DNA of 64,000 nucleotides from Vigna angularis (Eukaryota > Streptophyta > Magnoliopsida > Fabales > Fabaceae). The position numbers and the translations under genes are program-made. Under the pieces are notes generated by a model. It was not told the DNA's origin. It worked only from the letters and a program-made list of their open reading frames with translations, and ran no database searches. Within the stretch, counting starts at the first letter, position 1, and every line of letters begins with the position of its first letter. The DNA lies in the NCBI RefSeq assembly GCF_016808095.1, contig NC_068971.1:35452131-35516130 (forward strand). The letters run 5' to 3'. Of the stretch, positions 25,292-35,547 are shown piece after piece.

Positions 25292-26536
25292 TCAAAACAT
25301 CATCAAATTGGTGGCAGTCCCAACAATGAAGGGCTCCATCAGCAGCCGCGTCAAAAAATAGAACAGAACCCCCAGGGCGATCGAAATTGGAAGTGCCGGC
25401 AGAGCCTGCCGGCACACCGACAACAATATCAGTGTGCACCCCAGTCCCGAAATAATGGCAAGGTAACACGCATACACTGTCATCAAATCATACATGGCAG
25501 CTCTCCCCACAAGAACACTGTAGAAAACAAAGTCCCCAAGGCCAAGCTTAATCCCCCTCTCCCCACCAATCTCCCTCATCACCCTCTCGGCGTCCTCACC
25601 ATCCCCAATCCCACTCATTTCAACAAGGGGAGACATCTCCTCATTAATAACAACCTCGCCAAATCTCATTCCACCAACCAATGGGGACCTTTCCCCTTCA
25701 TCGCTCCCACCATGATTCGCATCAATGTCGTCGTCATCATCATCATTGTTACTTACATTATCCCTAGAAACTACCTGAAGCTCAATTCTAGAAGCTTCAG
25801 AATCCGAAACCCCGGCGACCATAAATCCTAGGGCGGCGGGGGTTCGGGTAGCGACAGTAGGACGCGCCTCGTAGACCAACGCCGGCAGCTCCTCGTTCCG
25901 AGTGGACGCCAAATCGACGAGGAGCTTGAGCGGGCCTCCGGGGGCGAGAACGGCCACCAAATCGTAGAGCGCGAGCGCAACGAGGAGCGTCCACGTGGTC
26001 CACTCAGGCAATTTGGTGAACCAAGCAGCGACGATGATCCCGAGGCAGACCATGTACGCTTGGCGGAGAATAATCGGGATCCCGCCGGCGAAGACGGAGA
26101 GTACTCCGACGACGGTGAAATTGAAGAGCAGAAGCAAGGAGGATACCGCGTCGAGGGGGATGGAGAAGCGCTGGAGGAGGGAGAGGAGGATGGATCCGCC
26201 CATGGAGGCGAGGACGAAGAAGGCGGAGAAGCGCGTGTAGTGGCGGAGGAAGGCGGTACAGTTGTAGTAGTAGAGGAGTACGAGGAGGAAGGTGACGAGC
26301 GCGATGAGGCCGACGAAGACGACGGCGTTGAGGAGCGCGCCCTCGAACTTCTCCGCTGGGCTATCGGCGGGATTCTCGGCGTAGACGAGGTTGGCGGCGG
26401 TTGTGATGGTGGCGGCAGAGGATGACGGCGAGGAGAGGGCGTAGACCAGAAGAACCACCAGGAACATGCAGATCGACACCGGACTCATCACGCCGATGAT
26501 TTCAACGCCCAGACATTCCAGAACGCTCTGTTCCAT
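25292..26536 (-). CDS. Presenilin-like intramembrane aspartyl protease (414 aa, single exon)
   Basis: Presenilin is the catalytic subunit of gamma-secretase, which cuts type I membrane proteins within the bilayer; plant forms are endomembrane proteins of less certain role. The two catalytic aspartates are visible in their motifs: ALYDLVAVLAPGGPL (D192, TM6) and GLGDFVFYS (D335, TM7). The PALP motif is at 380-383. About nine hydrophobic segments are present (near 14-34, 67-90, 101-121, 129-150, 157-172, 179-198, 332-345, 352-372 and 381-410). The large loop between TM6 and TM7 is acidic, with an Asp run at about 265-270. The start at 26536 (MEQSVLECLGVEI) is preferred over an upstream in-frame ATG at 26722 because the extra 62 residues are Lys-rich and outside the family. 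It is intronless, as I recall for Arabidopsis At1g08700, whose neighbour is SKIP24, as here. All key residues are intact. Confidence 0.96.
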   Translation of the reverse strand: MEQSVLECLGVEIIGVMSPVSICMFLVVLLVYALSSPSSSAATITTAANLVYAENPADSPAEKFEGALLNAVVFVGLIALVTFLLVLLYYYNCTAFLRHYTRFSAFFVLASMGGSILLSLLQRFSIPLDAVSSLLLLFNFTVVGVLSVFAGGIPIILRQAYMVCLGIIVAAWFTKLPEWTTWTLLVALALYDLVAVLAPGGPLKLLVDLASTRNEELPALVYEARPTVATRTPAALGFMVAGVSDSEASRIELQVVSRDNVSNNDDDDDDIDANHGGSDEGERSPLVGGMRFGEVVINEEMSPLVEMSGIGDGEDAERVMREIGGERGIKLGLGDFVFYSVLVGRAAMYDLMTVYACYLAIISGLGCTLILLSVCRQALPALPISIALGVLFYFLTRLLMEPFIVGTATNLMMF

Positions 26537-27280
26537 TCTCGCGATTTTTTTAGGTTTTTTTTTTTTACTTTTTTGCTTTTGGTTTCTCTCAGCGCTCCAA
26601 CTCCGTAACGTTAACAAACTCCATTCTCTTCTGAACCTTGCATAAGAATTTTTCTTCTTTCTTTGCCCATGGTCATGCAGAGTTGAGCACTTCTTAATTT
26701 TCCTGTTTTTATTATCCAACAAAGAAATTTATCCCCTTTTTGGGTGTAAGAGTATTCTTTGACTCACTATTATTTTAAGCACGGATTAAATAAATTTACC
26801 ATATTATTTGTGTTAATATATGTGTTTGGTTAAAACAACTTACGATTGTAAGAAACAACGTGGTAATTGTCAAGAGAAACATCATTTTTATCTCATTTTT
26901 TACATTTTACTTAGGATAGTGATATTTCAACAACAAAATTTTAACACATTTTTTACAACGTCACGTGCCAGTAGTGCATTGGTCCAATTTTTTTTCTTTT
27001 ATTTCTGAAATTGTGACATCAAAATTGATGAGAGCTTCAGAAAATTTGGAATTCCAAATATACCCCTTGCCCTATTTCATTAGAAATCACCGTTCTCTTT
27101 CTTCCTTCTCGTTCTCTTTCTTCCTTCTCGTTCATCATCTTCGTTCTAGCTTTCTCTTTTGGTTTTCGGTCTCCCTCTTCCTTGTGGTTGTCGCTCTTCC
27201 TTGTTGTTCTCCTTCTACGTTTTTGTTACATCTCTTCGTTTTGGTCAATGTCGTCCTCTTTGTTGAGTGTATTGTGCAAA

Positions 27281-27575
27281 ATGGCAAGTTCCGGTAACCA
27301 TGGTCCTTCGACGAGCAAGGTAAATGCATTCTTCCTTCATTTTGTACATTGCGTTTTCGGTTTGGATTTTGGGTTTTCCTTGTTAAATTTTTTGTTGTTT
27401 TTGTTTTAGGGCTTTTATGTTTTGGTTATTTTGTTTATTGTTGATGCAGTTGAGGGTTAGTCACTCCTTTTTAACAAAATATATTTCTACTTTGAACAAG
27501 CATTTGACAGAGGAGCACCGGTCACTGATTGCGGAGATGGTGGACAGAGTGTTTTATGTGAAGAACCGTCCATGA
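27281..27575 (+). CDS. Small two-exon ORF, 54 aa, probable transposon-derived remnant
   Basis: Exon 1 (27281-27319) encodes MASSGNHGPSTSK and ends at a GGTAAATG donor. A 130-bp T-rich intron ends in TTGATGCAG. Exon 2 (27450-27575) encodes LRVSHSFLTKYISTLNKHLT and then EEHRSLIAEMVDRVFYVKNRP before TGA. Splice sites and phase are consistent. The second exon faintly resembles the N-terminal part of transposon-encoded Ulp1-type protease proteins carried by some plant MULEs. That is an impression only; I cannot name a domain. It stops early compared with any such protein, so it is either a fragment or a very small gene. Confidence 0.35.
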
Positions 27576-27937
27576 ACATTGGATTTTTTTTCCCGGGAGG
27601 CATGTCCACCAATCCACCTCCAATGAAGACTTACGTGAGGATAGAGTCACGAAGGCGTTACAAGAGCAGAGTGCTTAGGACTCCTTACACTCGATTTCTT
27701 AGAATAAAATATGAGTGATATTTGTATAGATTTCTTAAGAGAAAATAATACAAAATTGTACATAGATGAACAAATGTTTGTAATTTGGAATATATTTTGT
27801 TCAATGTTAAGAGAAAGTAATACAAAATTGTACATATTATTAATGTTAATTGAATTTCCTTTGTTATTGTCATTGTGAAATATGGTTTTGTTTGAATTGT
27901 TAATGAATAAAGTGGCCACTTTGATTAGTACTGATAT
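27576..27937. other. Short non-coding stretch before the tandem array
   Basis: AT-rich. The AGAAAATAATACAAAATTGT-like phrase occurs twice (about 27740 and 27810), giving a small tandem duplication of about 70 bp. No gene seen. Confidence 0.55.
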
Positions 27938-29090
27938 ATTTGATGAGGAATGAAACAATGCTTGTGACATGATAAAGTTAGGTGAAGTCCTGGAACTTTT
28001 GCACCAAAAAACACGGTTGTAATCGATTACAACTCATTGGTAAACGATTACACGAACAAAATCCAGGATATGTGCAGAAACTTGTACTGCAGGAGTCAGC
28101 TATGCTAACCTAGGTGACCATAGTCAAAAATTTTAATTTTTTGGCATAAATCAACTGGTTTCCACTTGATTTTAGTGTTTGAGTGTGAGTATAGGCTGGA
28201 AAGTCATGTTTGGGCACCCCATGATTGAGGAAATGAACAATGTTTATGAGATGAACAACTTAGATGAAGTCTTGAAACTTCTGCACCAAAAAATATGGTT
28301 GTAATCGATTACAACTCATTGGTAAACGATTACACGAACAAAATCCAGGATTTGTACAGAAACTTATACTGCAAGAGTCAGTTGTGCTAACCTAGGTGAC
28401 CATAGTCAAAATTTTTAATTTTTTGGCATAAATCAACTAGTTTTCACTTGATTTTAGTGTTTGAGTGTGAGTATAGGCTGGAAAGTCATGTTTGGGCACC
28501 CCATGATTGAGGAAATGAACAATGATTATGAGATGAACAACTTAGATGAAGTCTTGAAACTTCTGCACCAAAAAATACACTTGTAATCGTTTACAGATGC
28601 TTGGTAAACGATTACACGAACAAAATCCAAGATTTGTACAGAAACTTGTACGGGAGGAGTCAGTTGTGGTAACCTAGGTGACCATAGTCAAAATTTTTAA
28701 TTTTTTGGCATAAATCAACTAGTTTTCACTTGATTTTAGTGTTTGAGTGTGAGTATAGGCTGGAAAGTCATGTTTGGGCACCCCATGATTGAGGAAATGA
28801 ACAATGTTTATGAGATGAACAACTTAGATGAAGTCTTGAAACTTCTGCACCAAAAAATACACTTGTAATCGTTTACAGATGCTTGGTAAACGATTACACG
28901 AACACAATCCAGGATTTGTACAGAAACTTGTACTGGAGGAGTCAGTTGCGGTAACCTAGGTGATCATAGTCAAAATTTTTAATTTTTTTGCATAAATTCA
29001 CTGGTTTTCACTTGATTTTAGTGTTTAAGTGTGAGTAGAGGCTGGAAAGTCATGTTTGGGCACCCAGTATTCACAAAAGTAATAATGTTT
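27938..29090. repeat. 282-bp tandem array, four units
   Basis: The landmark GGAAAGTCATGTTTGGGCACC recurs with its internal G at 28203, 28485, 28767 and 29049, exactly 282 bp apart each time. Each unit contains a pair of near-palindromic words, TGTAATCGATTACA (or a variant TGTAATCGTTTACA) and GGTAAACGATTACACG. Units 1-2 carry the first form and units 3-4 the second, so two sub-variants exist. A partial fifth unit resumes at about 29124-29200 after a short break. No ORF runs through the array. Confidence 0.95.
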
Positions 29091-29171
29091 TATAGTCGAT
29101 TTTTTTGTTCAAAAGTCATGTTTTGACACCCCATGATGGAGGAAAGAAACAATGTTTATGAGATGAGCAAC

Positions 29172-29690
29172 TTGGGTGAGATAACATGCTGTCAACTTTG
29201 ACCTTTGCTGGCTATTTTAATCATAACGTTTTTATACAGAAACTTCAACTGTACTCCCCAACTAGATGAACATTGCTCCCCAACTCTGTTTTTCTGACCT
29301 TTGCTACTTGTTTTGTTCTTAACTTTCTCCACCGAACTCCAAATGACTTGATACTTGTTTTGTTGGAATCTAGACTCAAAGAGCTTTCCAACAAAACAAG
29401 AATCAACTCATTTGGAGTTCGGTAGAGAAAGTTATGAGCAAAACAATAAGCAAAGGTCAGAGGTGGTAGAAATATATAAAACGTTAACTTTAAGGAATTA
29501 ATTGCACCTACTCAGATGTCCAAAAATTATAAATTAGTATTCATTGGAAAGAGTTTTTAGTCTACTTTCTAATAAAAAAAGAATCAAATCATTTGGAGGT
29601 GTGTGAAAAACGTTATGATTAAAATAGTCAACAAAGGTCAAAGTTGACAGCATGGGTTATGCACCTCACCTCAATTGGAGAAAACCACCT
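29172..29690. repeat. Nested fold-back module A
   Basis: The outer arms 29172-29233 and 29606-29670 are reverse complements over most of their length (both contain GTCAACTTTGACCTTTG or its complement). The inner arms 29296-29368 and 29385-29459 form a hairpin of about 73 bp with a 16-nt spacer. The segment from 29234 to 29690 recurs directly at 29938-30394, offset by exactly 704 bp. This is not a recognised transposon family to me. Confidence 0.88.
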
Positions 29691-29804
29691 AAATGGACAT
29701 TTTTATTTTGAAGAAATCAATGACCTAACCTCATTATTGGTGCAGGGAGCTCACCGAATAACATTAAACTCACTCACCCATCTCAAAAAAGGAAAAAATC
29801 AACA

Positions 29805-29997
29805 AAAATAGAGAATGGGGAGCAGTGTTCATCTAGCTGGGGAGTACAGTTGAAGTTTCTGTATAAATTACCCTTTTTTCTCTGGTAATCCATTACAGGG
29901 GTCTTGTAATCGATTACTAGAGGAAAAAGGGTAATTTGTACAAAAACTTCAACTGTACTCCCCAGCTAGATGAACACTGCTCCCCAACTCTATTTTT
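29805..29997. repeat. Long near-perfect palindrome, about 92-bp stem with 9-nt tip
   Basis: Bases 29805-29879 pair with 29924-29997, and the pairing continues inward (29880-29896 with 29906-29922), leaving only a 9-nt tip at 29897-29905. The inner part contains GTAATCCATTAC and GTAATCGATTAC. The arms hold AGCTGGGGAGTACAGTTGAA and its complement. Mismatches are few. If transcribed, it would fold into a single long hairpin. Confidence 0.92.
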
Positions 29998-30394
29998 CTG
30001 ACCTTTGCTACTTGTTTTGTTCTTAACTTTCTCCAACGAACTCCAAATGACTTGATTCTTGTTTTTTGGGAATCTAGACTCAAAGATCTTTCCAACAAAA
30101 CAAGAATCAACTCATTTGGAGTTCGATGGAGAAAGTTATGAGCAAAACAACCAGAAAAGGTCAGAGGTGGTAGAAATATATAAAACGTTAACTTTAAGAA
30201 ATTAACTGCACCTACTAAGGTGTCCAAAAATTATAAATTAGTAGTCATTGGAAAGATATTTGAGTCTACTTTCTAATAAAAAAAGAATCACATCATTTGG
30301 AGGTCTGTGGAAAAAGTTATGATTAAAATAGTCAACAAAGGTCAAAGTTGACAGCATGGGTTATGCACCTCACCTCAATTGGAGAAAACCACCT
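29938..30394. repeat. Nested fold-back module B (direct repeat of module A)
   Basis: Copies 29234-29690 at a constant 704-bp offset. It keeps the inner hairpin (30000-30072 with 30089-30163) and the right outer arm (about 30310-30374) but lacks the left outer arm, which the palindrome at 29805-29997 replaces. A minus-strand ORF of 92 codons (29949-30227) runs through the hairpin and is not protein-like. Confidence 0.88.
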
Positions 30395-31549
30395 ATAGGT
30401 GTTTGAACCAAGGTAGTTCAAGTTCATGATAATTTTTGCACAACTCGTAGAGGAAGAAGTTATTAACTTCCGTAATCAATTTGATCGACAACCATCTTCT
30501 TAGATTACATTTCATTGTATACTGTTATGTATATTTTCATTTCAAAACTTGTTGTTTCGTGAAATGTCATTACGTTTTTTTATTAATGTATGTGCTTTTT
30601 AATATTGTTATAATTTTTCATTACTCAATACCCTTCATTATTTCGTTTATATTTGTTTAATATTGAAGTATTCCAACTTGAAGTGTTCCATTAATGATCC
30701 ATCCATAAAACCTTCAAAAGACAGTCATAACGAATCCAAAATATTTCTGGGGAGTGCTTAAGCCACGTCTGGGTAGCACTCTTCAACTTTCGGTACAAAA
30801 GGAGATTTTTCTACTGGCAAACGATTACCAGCTCCCTGTAATCGATTACAACAACATCAGTCCTGTGACAACCCAAAAGCAACGTAAGTGACAACCCAAA
30901 AGCAAGACACACCAAAAAAATGATGAACAGATGCAAGACCAAAATCCACTCCCCAAAATACGAATACCGAGACACGAAAAAGTTCATACCTTATTCGAAG
31001 AACCATTGTCACCGGACGAACCCATTGCACAAAAAAGGTAACAAATTCTACCAAATCGACACCGAACAAGACAAATCCACACCGAACGAGACAAGCGTAA
31101 TCTACAACTCAAATAAACAAACCCAATGTCCACAGAGATTCAAAGGAAAACAATGGTGACAGGGAAGCAGGAGAGAGATGTTCAAAACAAAACAAAACCC
31201 TAAAAATGGAGGAGGAAGAACACTGCTATGAAGAGAGAAGTTGAAATGAAATTCAAATCCCTAAAATGGAGAGAGAAGACAGTGATAAGGAGAGAAGATA
31301 GAATTCGAAAACGAAGAGGGTAGTTTCGGAATCCAAACTTCAACCCATTCCAAATCAGATTTTAAATTAAAAAAAAAAACATTCAAATTCGACCAATTAA
31401 AACTTGACATGTGGCGTTGTTAAATTTTTGTCAAATAGGCTTTGTTTGAATATCGCGATCCAATAATCAATTACATACTTTGCCATTTTTTATTGAATAA
31501 TTTTCAAAAGATACAAAGAAAAAAGGACAAGATATTAGCACCCTTTCAT
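30395..31549. other. Repeat-flank DNA and downstream region of the GDSL gene
   Basis: Contains another GTAATCGATTAC pair (30820-30852) and a purine-rich leader-like stretch (31195-31330) that mirrors the left MULE-like end. The last 110 bp before 31550 are presumably the 3' untranslated region of the GDSL gene. No additional gene seen. Confidence 0.5.
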
Positions 31550-34500
31550 TCAAAGATTCCTATGACAAGCCATGTTCAAAGGAATGGGTGGATCAGAAAA
31601 TGCACCATCAACAATCTGTTCAAGCACCCTTTTGTTTGCAGCCTGAGTGTAATGAACGCCATCCCAATTAACCCAAACAGATGGATCCTTGCATGGCTTC
31701 GCCACCAGAATCTCTTTCCCACCACGCTTAATCTTAGCACCACACCCCATGTGCAAATTGTAGTTGTACTTTCCACCATGTCCACAACATGCTCTCAATG
31801 GTTCCTCAAAACCTGCATTCAACAAACAAACTCATTTTCCCACACTTTTTTCACAAACTAAACAAGTCCAAACCAGAGACAGAGGGTTTACCATGCTTCT
31901 TCGGATGACTAATGAGAGAGTACTTCGCAGCGTAAACATCAACATAAGTGATAGCAGCCAGGGGAAGCTCTTTTCTGAGTTGAACCACAACCTTTTTCAG
32001 TTCACGATTGAAGAACTTGGCCACTTCATTATAAGGGGTTGCACATCCTGCTTTGTCCACTAATGACCGTTTCACTGGGTGAAGATCCATAATGTATGGC
32101 AAACAACCAACAGGACCCGTATTGTGAACCCAAAATGACCTTCCTCCATGATTATATATATACTGACAAAACCAAACAAATACACAAACATCTGTCATGC
32201 ACATGCTGTTAGTTTGTTTTCTGATTAAACTTTATGCAGTTCCTATATTTGTATGTTTTAGTTCATATACTTGCAAGAATACAGTAGTTCTAGTACATGA
32301 ATCAAACATCTATACATAACTTATTCTCGAAATTGAAGTTACTATAAACAGTTTGTATTTTCCACAAATGTTAAACCAAATATGTATCAGAATGCAAGAA
32401 CTATATAAGTTAAATTTTCTGAATCAGCAACCAGAAACATCACATGCATTACCTTGATTACGTTCTTGAATTGATCCAAAACATCTGGAACATACGCTCT
32501 AACTTGATCCGTGGACATGTTGTGGAAGTAACCAGATGCCAAGTCATTTTGACCAATATCAAACGTGTACAATGCTTGAGAAAAGTATTCTGCTTTTGGT
32601 AACAATGTTTCGTATACTCCACCTAAGAGGGATGAAGAATGATCATTGATCATGAAGAACACAAGAAGGGAAAATATGGTTCATGTGTTGGCATTACCTT
32701 TATTGCGAAAAATTTGGGTTCTGCGTTGGAAATCACTGAATTGATTGAATTGAACGTCCAGAGAGAAAGGGCTGAAGCCTCCACTTTGATGAAGGGTTGT
32801 GTTCTGAGGTCTAATGGTGGATCCAGCAGTTGCAAAGTTCGCTCCATGGCTATAATTTGACCCAACAGAATCAAGAAATGCATTCAAGTAAGGCAGACCC
32901 AGCTTCTTAGCTTTTCATGCAAATATCAAAAATCAAGGTCAAATTAATTACCATTCCTCAACATCAAGAACACTTTTTTAATTTAAATTCCTTGGAAACT
33001 ATAATCTATGCCTGTTTATACAAAATTGAGGGTTCCAAACTTTTTGTAGAAATCTAATATAATATAAAGTATCCTCTTTTAATATACTAATTTGCTTGTT
33101 TTTTTAGTTGCAAAATCAGATATCCGAATTTTATTACCAAATTTGCATCTCCTTTATATATATATATATATAAAAAGTAGCTAATCCGTTCAATCTATCT
33201 TGTATCATTGTTGATCTTATGGAACTTAACTGGTTTTAATTTTAAAAGATTTATTTCTACAGTTGTAAGAATTACTTTTATTGTTAATAATATTTTATAA
33301 GATATTTATTTACTATGGTAGATAAAAAGTCATATGAATAATTATTTTAAGAAATGACGTATATAATTAAATAATTACATGTACAATTAATTATATTGAT
33401 TTCTCATATATTGTGATGATCATTTTCCAAAGCTAAGGAAAAGGGACAAAAGAGGTTAGAAGTGCGTGCGTGGTCCATACATCACATGCTACAATGCATA
33501 ATCACCAAAGGGTATCTGAAAGTCCTGTCTATCACTTATTATAATTTTGTCTGCACTATATATATATATTATATATAATGTGAGAGAGATGCACTAAATA
33601 TTGCATTTTATAAAAATAAAAAGGTTTTCATTTTCTGTAAATACTCAATAATTTCAACAACAAACAATAGTTTGATAAAGGGAATAAAATAAATACATCA
33701 AAAATTGTCAGATTTATTTATTTTAACTTTCAAAGAAAAGGTAGAAGTATGTGTTGCTATCATGAAATAATGCTTTTAATAGTTAGTATTATTCTTAAAG
33801 TTTCCATAAAGTTTTCTTTACAATAGCGATAGTGAGAATAAATTATCAGTATCACAAAAAACAAAAAAAAAAAATAGAACTTAAAACTTCACACATATTT
33901 CCCAAAATTCACGTAACTTAGGCCAACCTTATCAGCTACTATGCCGATTATTATAATGTAAGGATTTTATGCAAAAAAAATATCTCAGCATTCCATAAAA
34001 AAGCTAAGAGATTGAAAAATTACATTGGAAAATTCCAAGTGTAGAACAATAATATTTCAAAATGGCTTTATTTTTTAAAATGATCAAATTATATATCTTT
34101 CAAATAACTCAACGTTTTAGATTCTCTTACTTTTGCAATTCTATCCAAAGCAAATCGCTTAAATTAAACAATAAAATTTGGTTGCTGAATCATGTGAAGA
34201 GTCATATTATATACTTTTTAAGAACAAAACCTCGAGCAAAGAAATCTTAAACGACTGCAATGTTTGGTGTGATAGATATTACCTTAGAAAAATTGTATTT
34301 TATGGAGAGTGACAAAACCCAGTGAATATGTCGGTGGATTTTTCAAGATACTGCTTTTAGAGATCAAAATACAAATGAACACAACAAAATTAAAGAACTT
34401 GGTCAAGAAAACTTTCAATCATTCAAAAAAACCAAACTTTCAATCAGTTTTGATCCCAAATTCTACAAACAAAACACACACTCAAGACTCAAAGTACTGA

Positions 34501-35014
34501 TTTTGCAATTTGGTTGAGAGAATCAAAGTGAACTCAGAAAAGCAATGACAGAGAAAAGGGTTGAGACACTGCAAGATTATATTGAAATAGCAGAAAAGGT
34601 TAGGTGGAGTAGAATGTGAGAGTTACTGTCAACACAATGACTAGTTCTTTATGATGAATTTAAACCCTTGTTAAAACAAGAATTCGCAAAGTGAATAAAG
34701 AAAATAAGCATAGAAAGAGTAAAGAAAATAAGCATAGAAAGAGTAAAGGGTTAAGAACCTATGAAATCAACAATGAGACGGCCATCACAGTAACGGCCAG
34801 CAGGGTGGTGGAAGTAGGTCATTCCTTGGGGAGGACCAGGTTGTCCAAAGGCAGCAGAGAGGCCTCCAGTGTCAGAATTGGAGTCACCAAAGTTGAAGAT
34901 TGCAGGGAAATTACACTGCTTTGAAGCTGAAACTGAGTTTCTGGCATTGAAACAAAGTGCAACAGATATCACAAACCAAAGGGTCATTAACCTACTCCTG
35001 CTATTCATTTTCAT
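31550..35014 (-). CDS. GDSL esterase/lipase (SGNH hydrolase), five exons, 390 aa
   Basis: A secreted-type plant GDSL hydrolase that would cleave ester bonds in lipids or cell-wall acyl/acetyl groups. Exons are 35014-34759, 32910-32698, 32622-32453, 32162-31892 and 31812-31550. All junctions are GT-AG, the phases agree and the sum is 1173 bp. Residues 1-30 look like a signal peptide (hydrophobic TLWFVISVALCF). Block I is FNFGDSNSDTGG with nucleophile Ser45; block II is around HGANFATAGST; block III is IGQNDL; block V is DGVHYTQAAN with Asp354 and His357 completing the triad. HNTGPVGCLPY is typical of the At3g26430/At1g54790/At1g09390-like clade, as I remember it. Intron 1 is 1.85 kb. All catalytic residues are intact; the substrate cannot be predicted. 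Confidence 0.96.
32911..34758 (-). other. Intron 1 of the GDSL gene
   Basis: AT-rich intron with no inserted gene or recognisable element. It holds short (AT)n runs near 33156 and 33559 and a 24-bp unit containing AAAATAAGCATAGAAAGAG repeated twice near 34698-34746, close to the donor. Confidence 0.8.
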
Positions 35015-35547
35015 GTTGTTGTAGCAACAGTTTTGCTCTGAATTGAAAAGGGTGAGAGAGGAAGGGAAAGGGTATGGAGTAGGGAATACAAAGTGGACCT
35101 AAGTTCAGAGATGTACTTAATGATGTTACTGAACAGCATAAAAAAAGGGTGAACTGTTAACAGCATGTGTTTGTTTGGAGTCTATCCATTATTCCATGGA
35201 ATTTGAAAAAAAAAAATTGTTTCCCTTTAAAACAAACATCTTATTAAGATTTTTCCTTTCTTTTTTTAACTCTTTCCATTTCATTGAATCAATTATTTAT
35301 TTCTCTTTTCTGATGTGTTTCTTTCTATGTATAAGAATTACACTTTTCAGTGCACTGAAATCATGTTTAATGGTAATACAAATGTTGCCATAAATATATT
35401 TGGACATATCCACATTATCTTCAACATCTAGTAAATTGGATAAAAGAAAAAAATATGTGCATATATGATAAGAGAGGAAATAAGTGATATCAATTGAAAG
35501 TATTAATATATTGTTTAAATATTGAAATATTAATTCTTAAATTTAGG
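35015..35547. other. Upstream region of the GDSL gene
   Basis: Presumed promoter and 5' leader of the minus-strand GDSL gene, then AT-rich DNA up to the copia LTR. I see no clear TATA box at a usual distance and no other gene. Confidence 0.5.

Larger units (their letters stand above)
26916..31440. mobile_element. Possible degenerate Mutator-like element or pair of its ends
   Basis: The left end (about 26916-27080) and the reverse complement of the right end (about 31330-31440) share an ordered set of words: TTAACA, then ACAACG/AACAACGCCAC, CACGTG/CACATG, ATTGGTC, TTTGGAATT, ACCCC/ACCCTC, then a TTCTCTTTCTTC-rich leader. This is how terminal inverted repeats of plant MULEs look after decay. 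I could not find a convincing 9-bp target duplication, so the two may be ends of separate elements. The interval holds a small spliced ORF and the repeat complex described below. Confidence 0.35.

Noticed and set aside
26060..26425. Acidic 121-codon plus-strand ORF (MAENNRDPAGEDGEYSDD)
   Set aside because: It is antisense to the presenilin-like gene and mirrors its hydrophobic codons.
26537..26722. In-frame 62-codon N-terminal extension of the presenilin-like protein
   Set aside because: It is Lys/Arg-rich, encoded by a poly-pyrimidine leader, and lies outside the family's usual start at MEQSVLECLG.
27938..29090. Regular repeats considered as a CRISPR-like array
   Set aside because: The whole 282-bp unit is repeated without unique spacers, and the host is a plant.
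29949..30227. 92-codon minus-strand ORF
   Set aside because: It spans both arms of a hairpin, and its composition follows the inverted repeat; no protein family is apparent.
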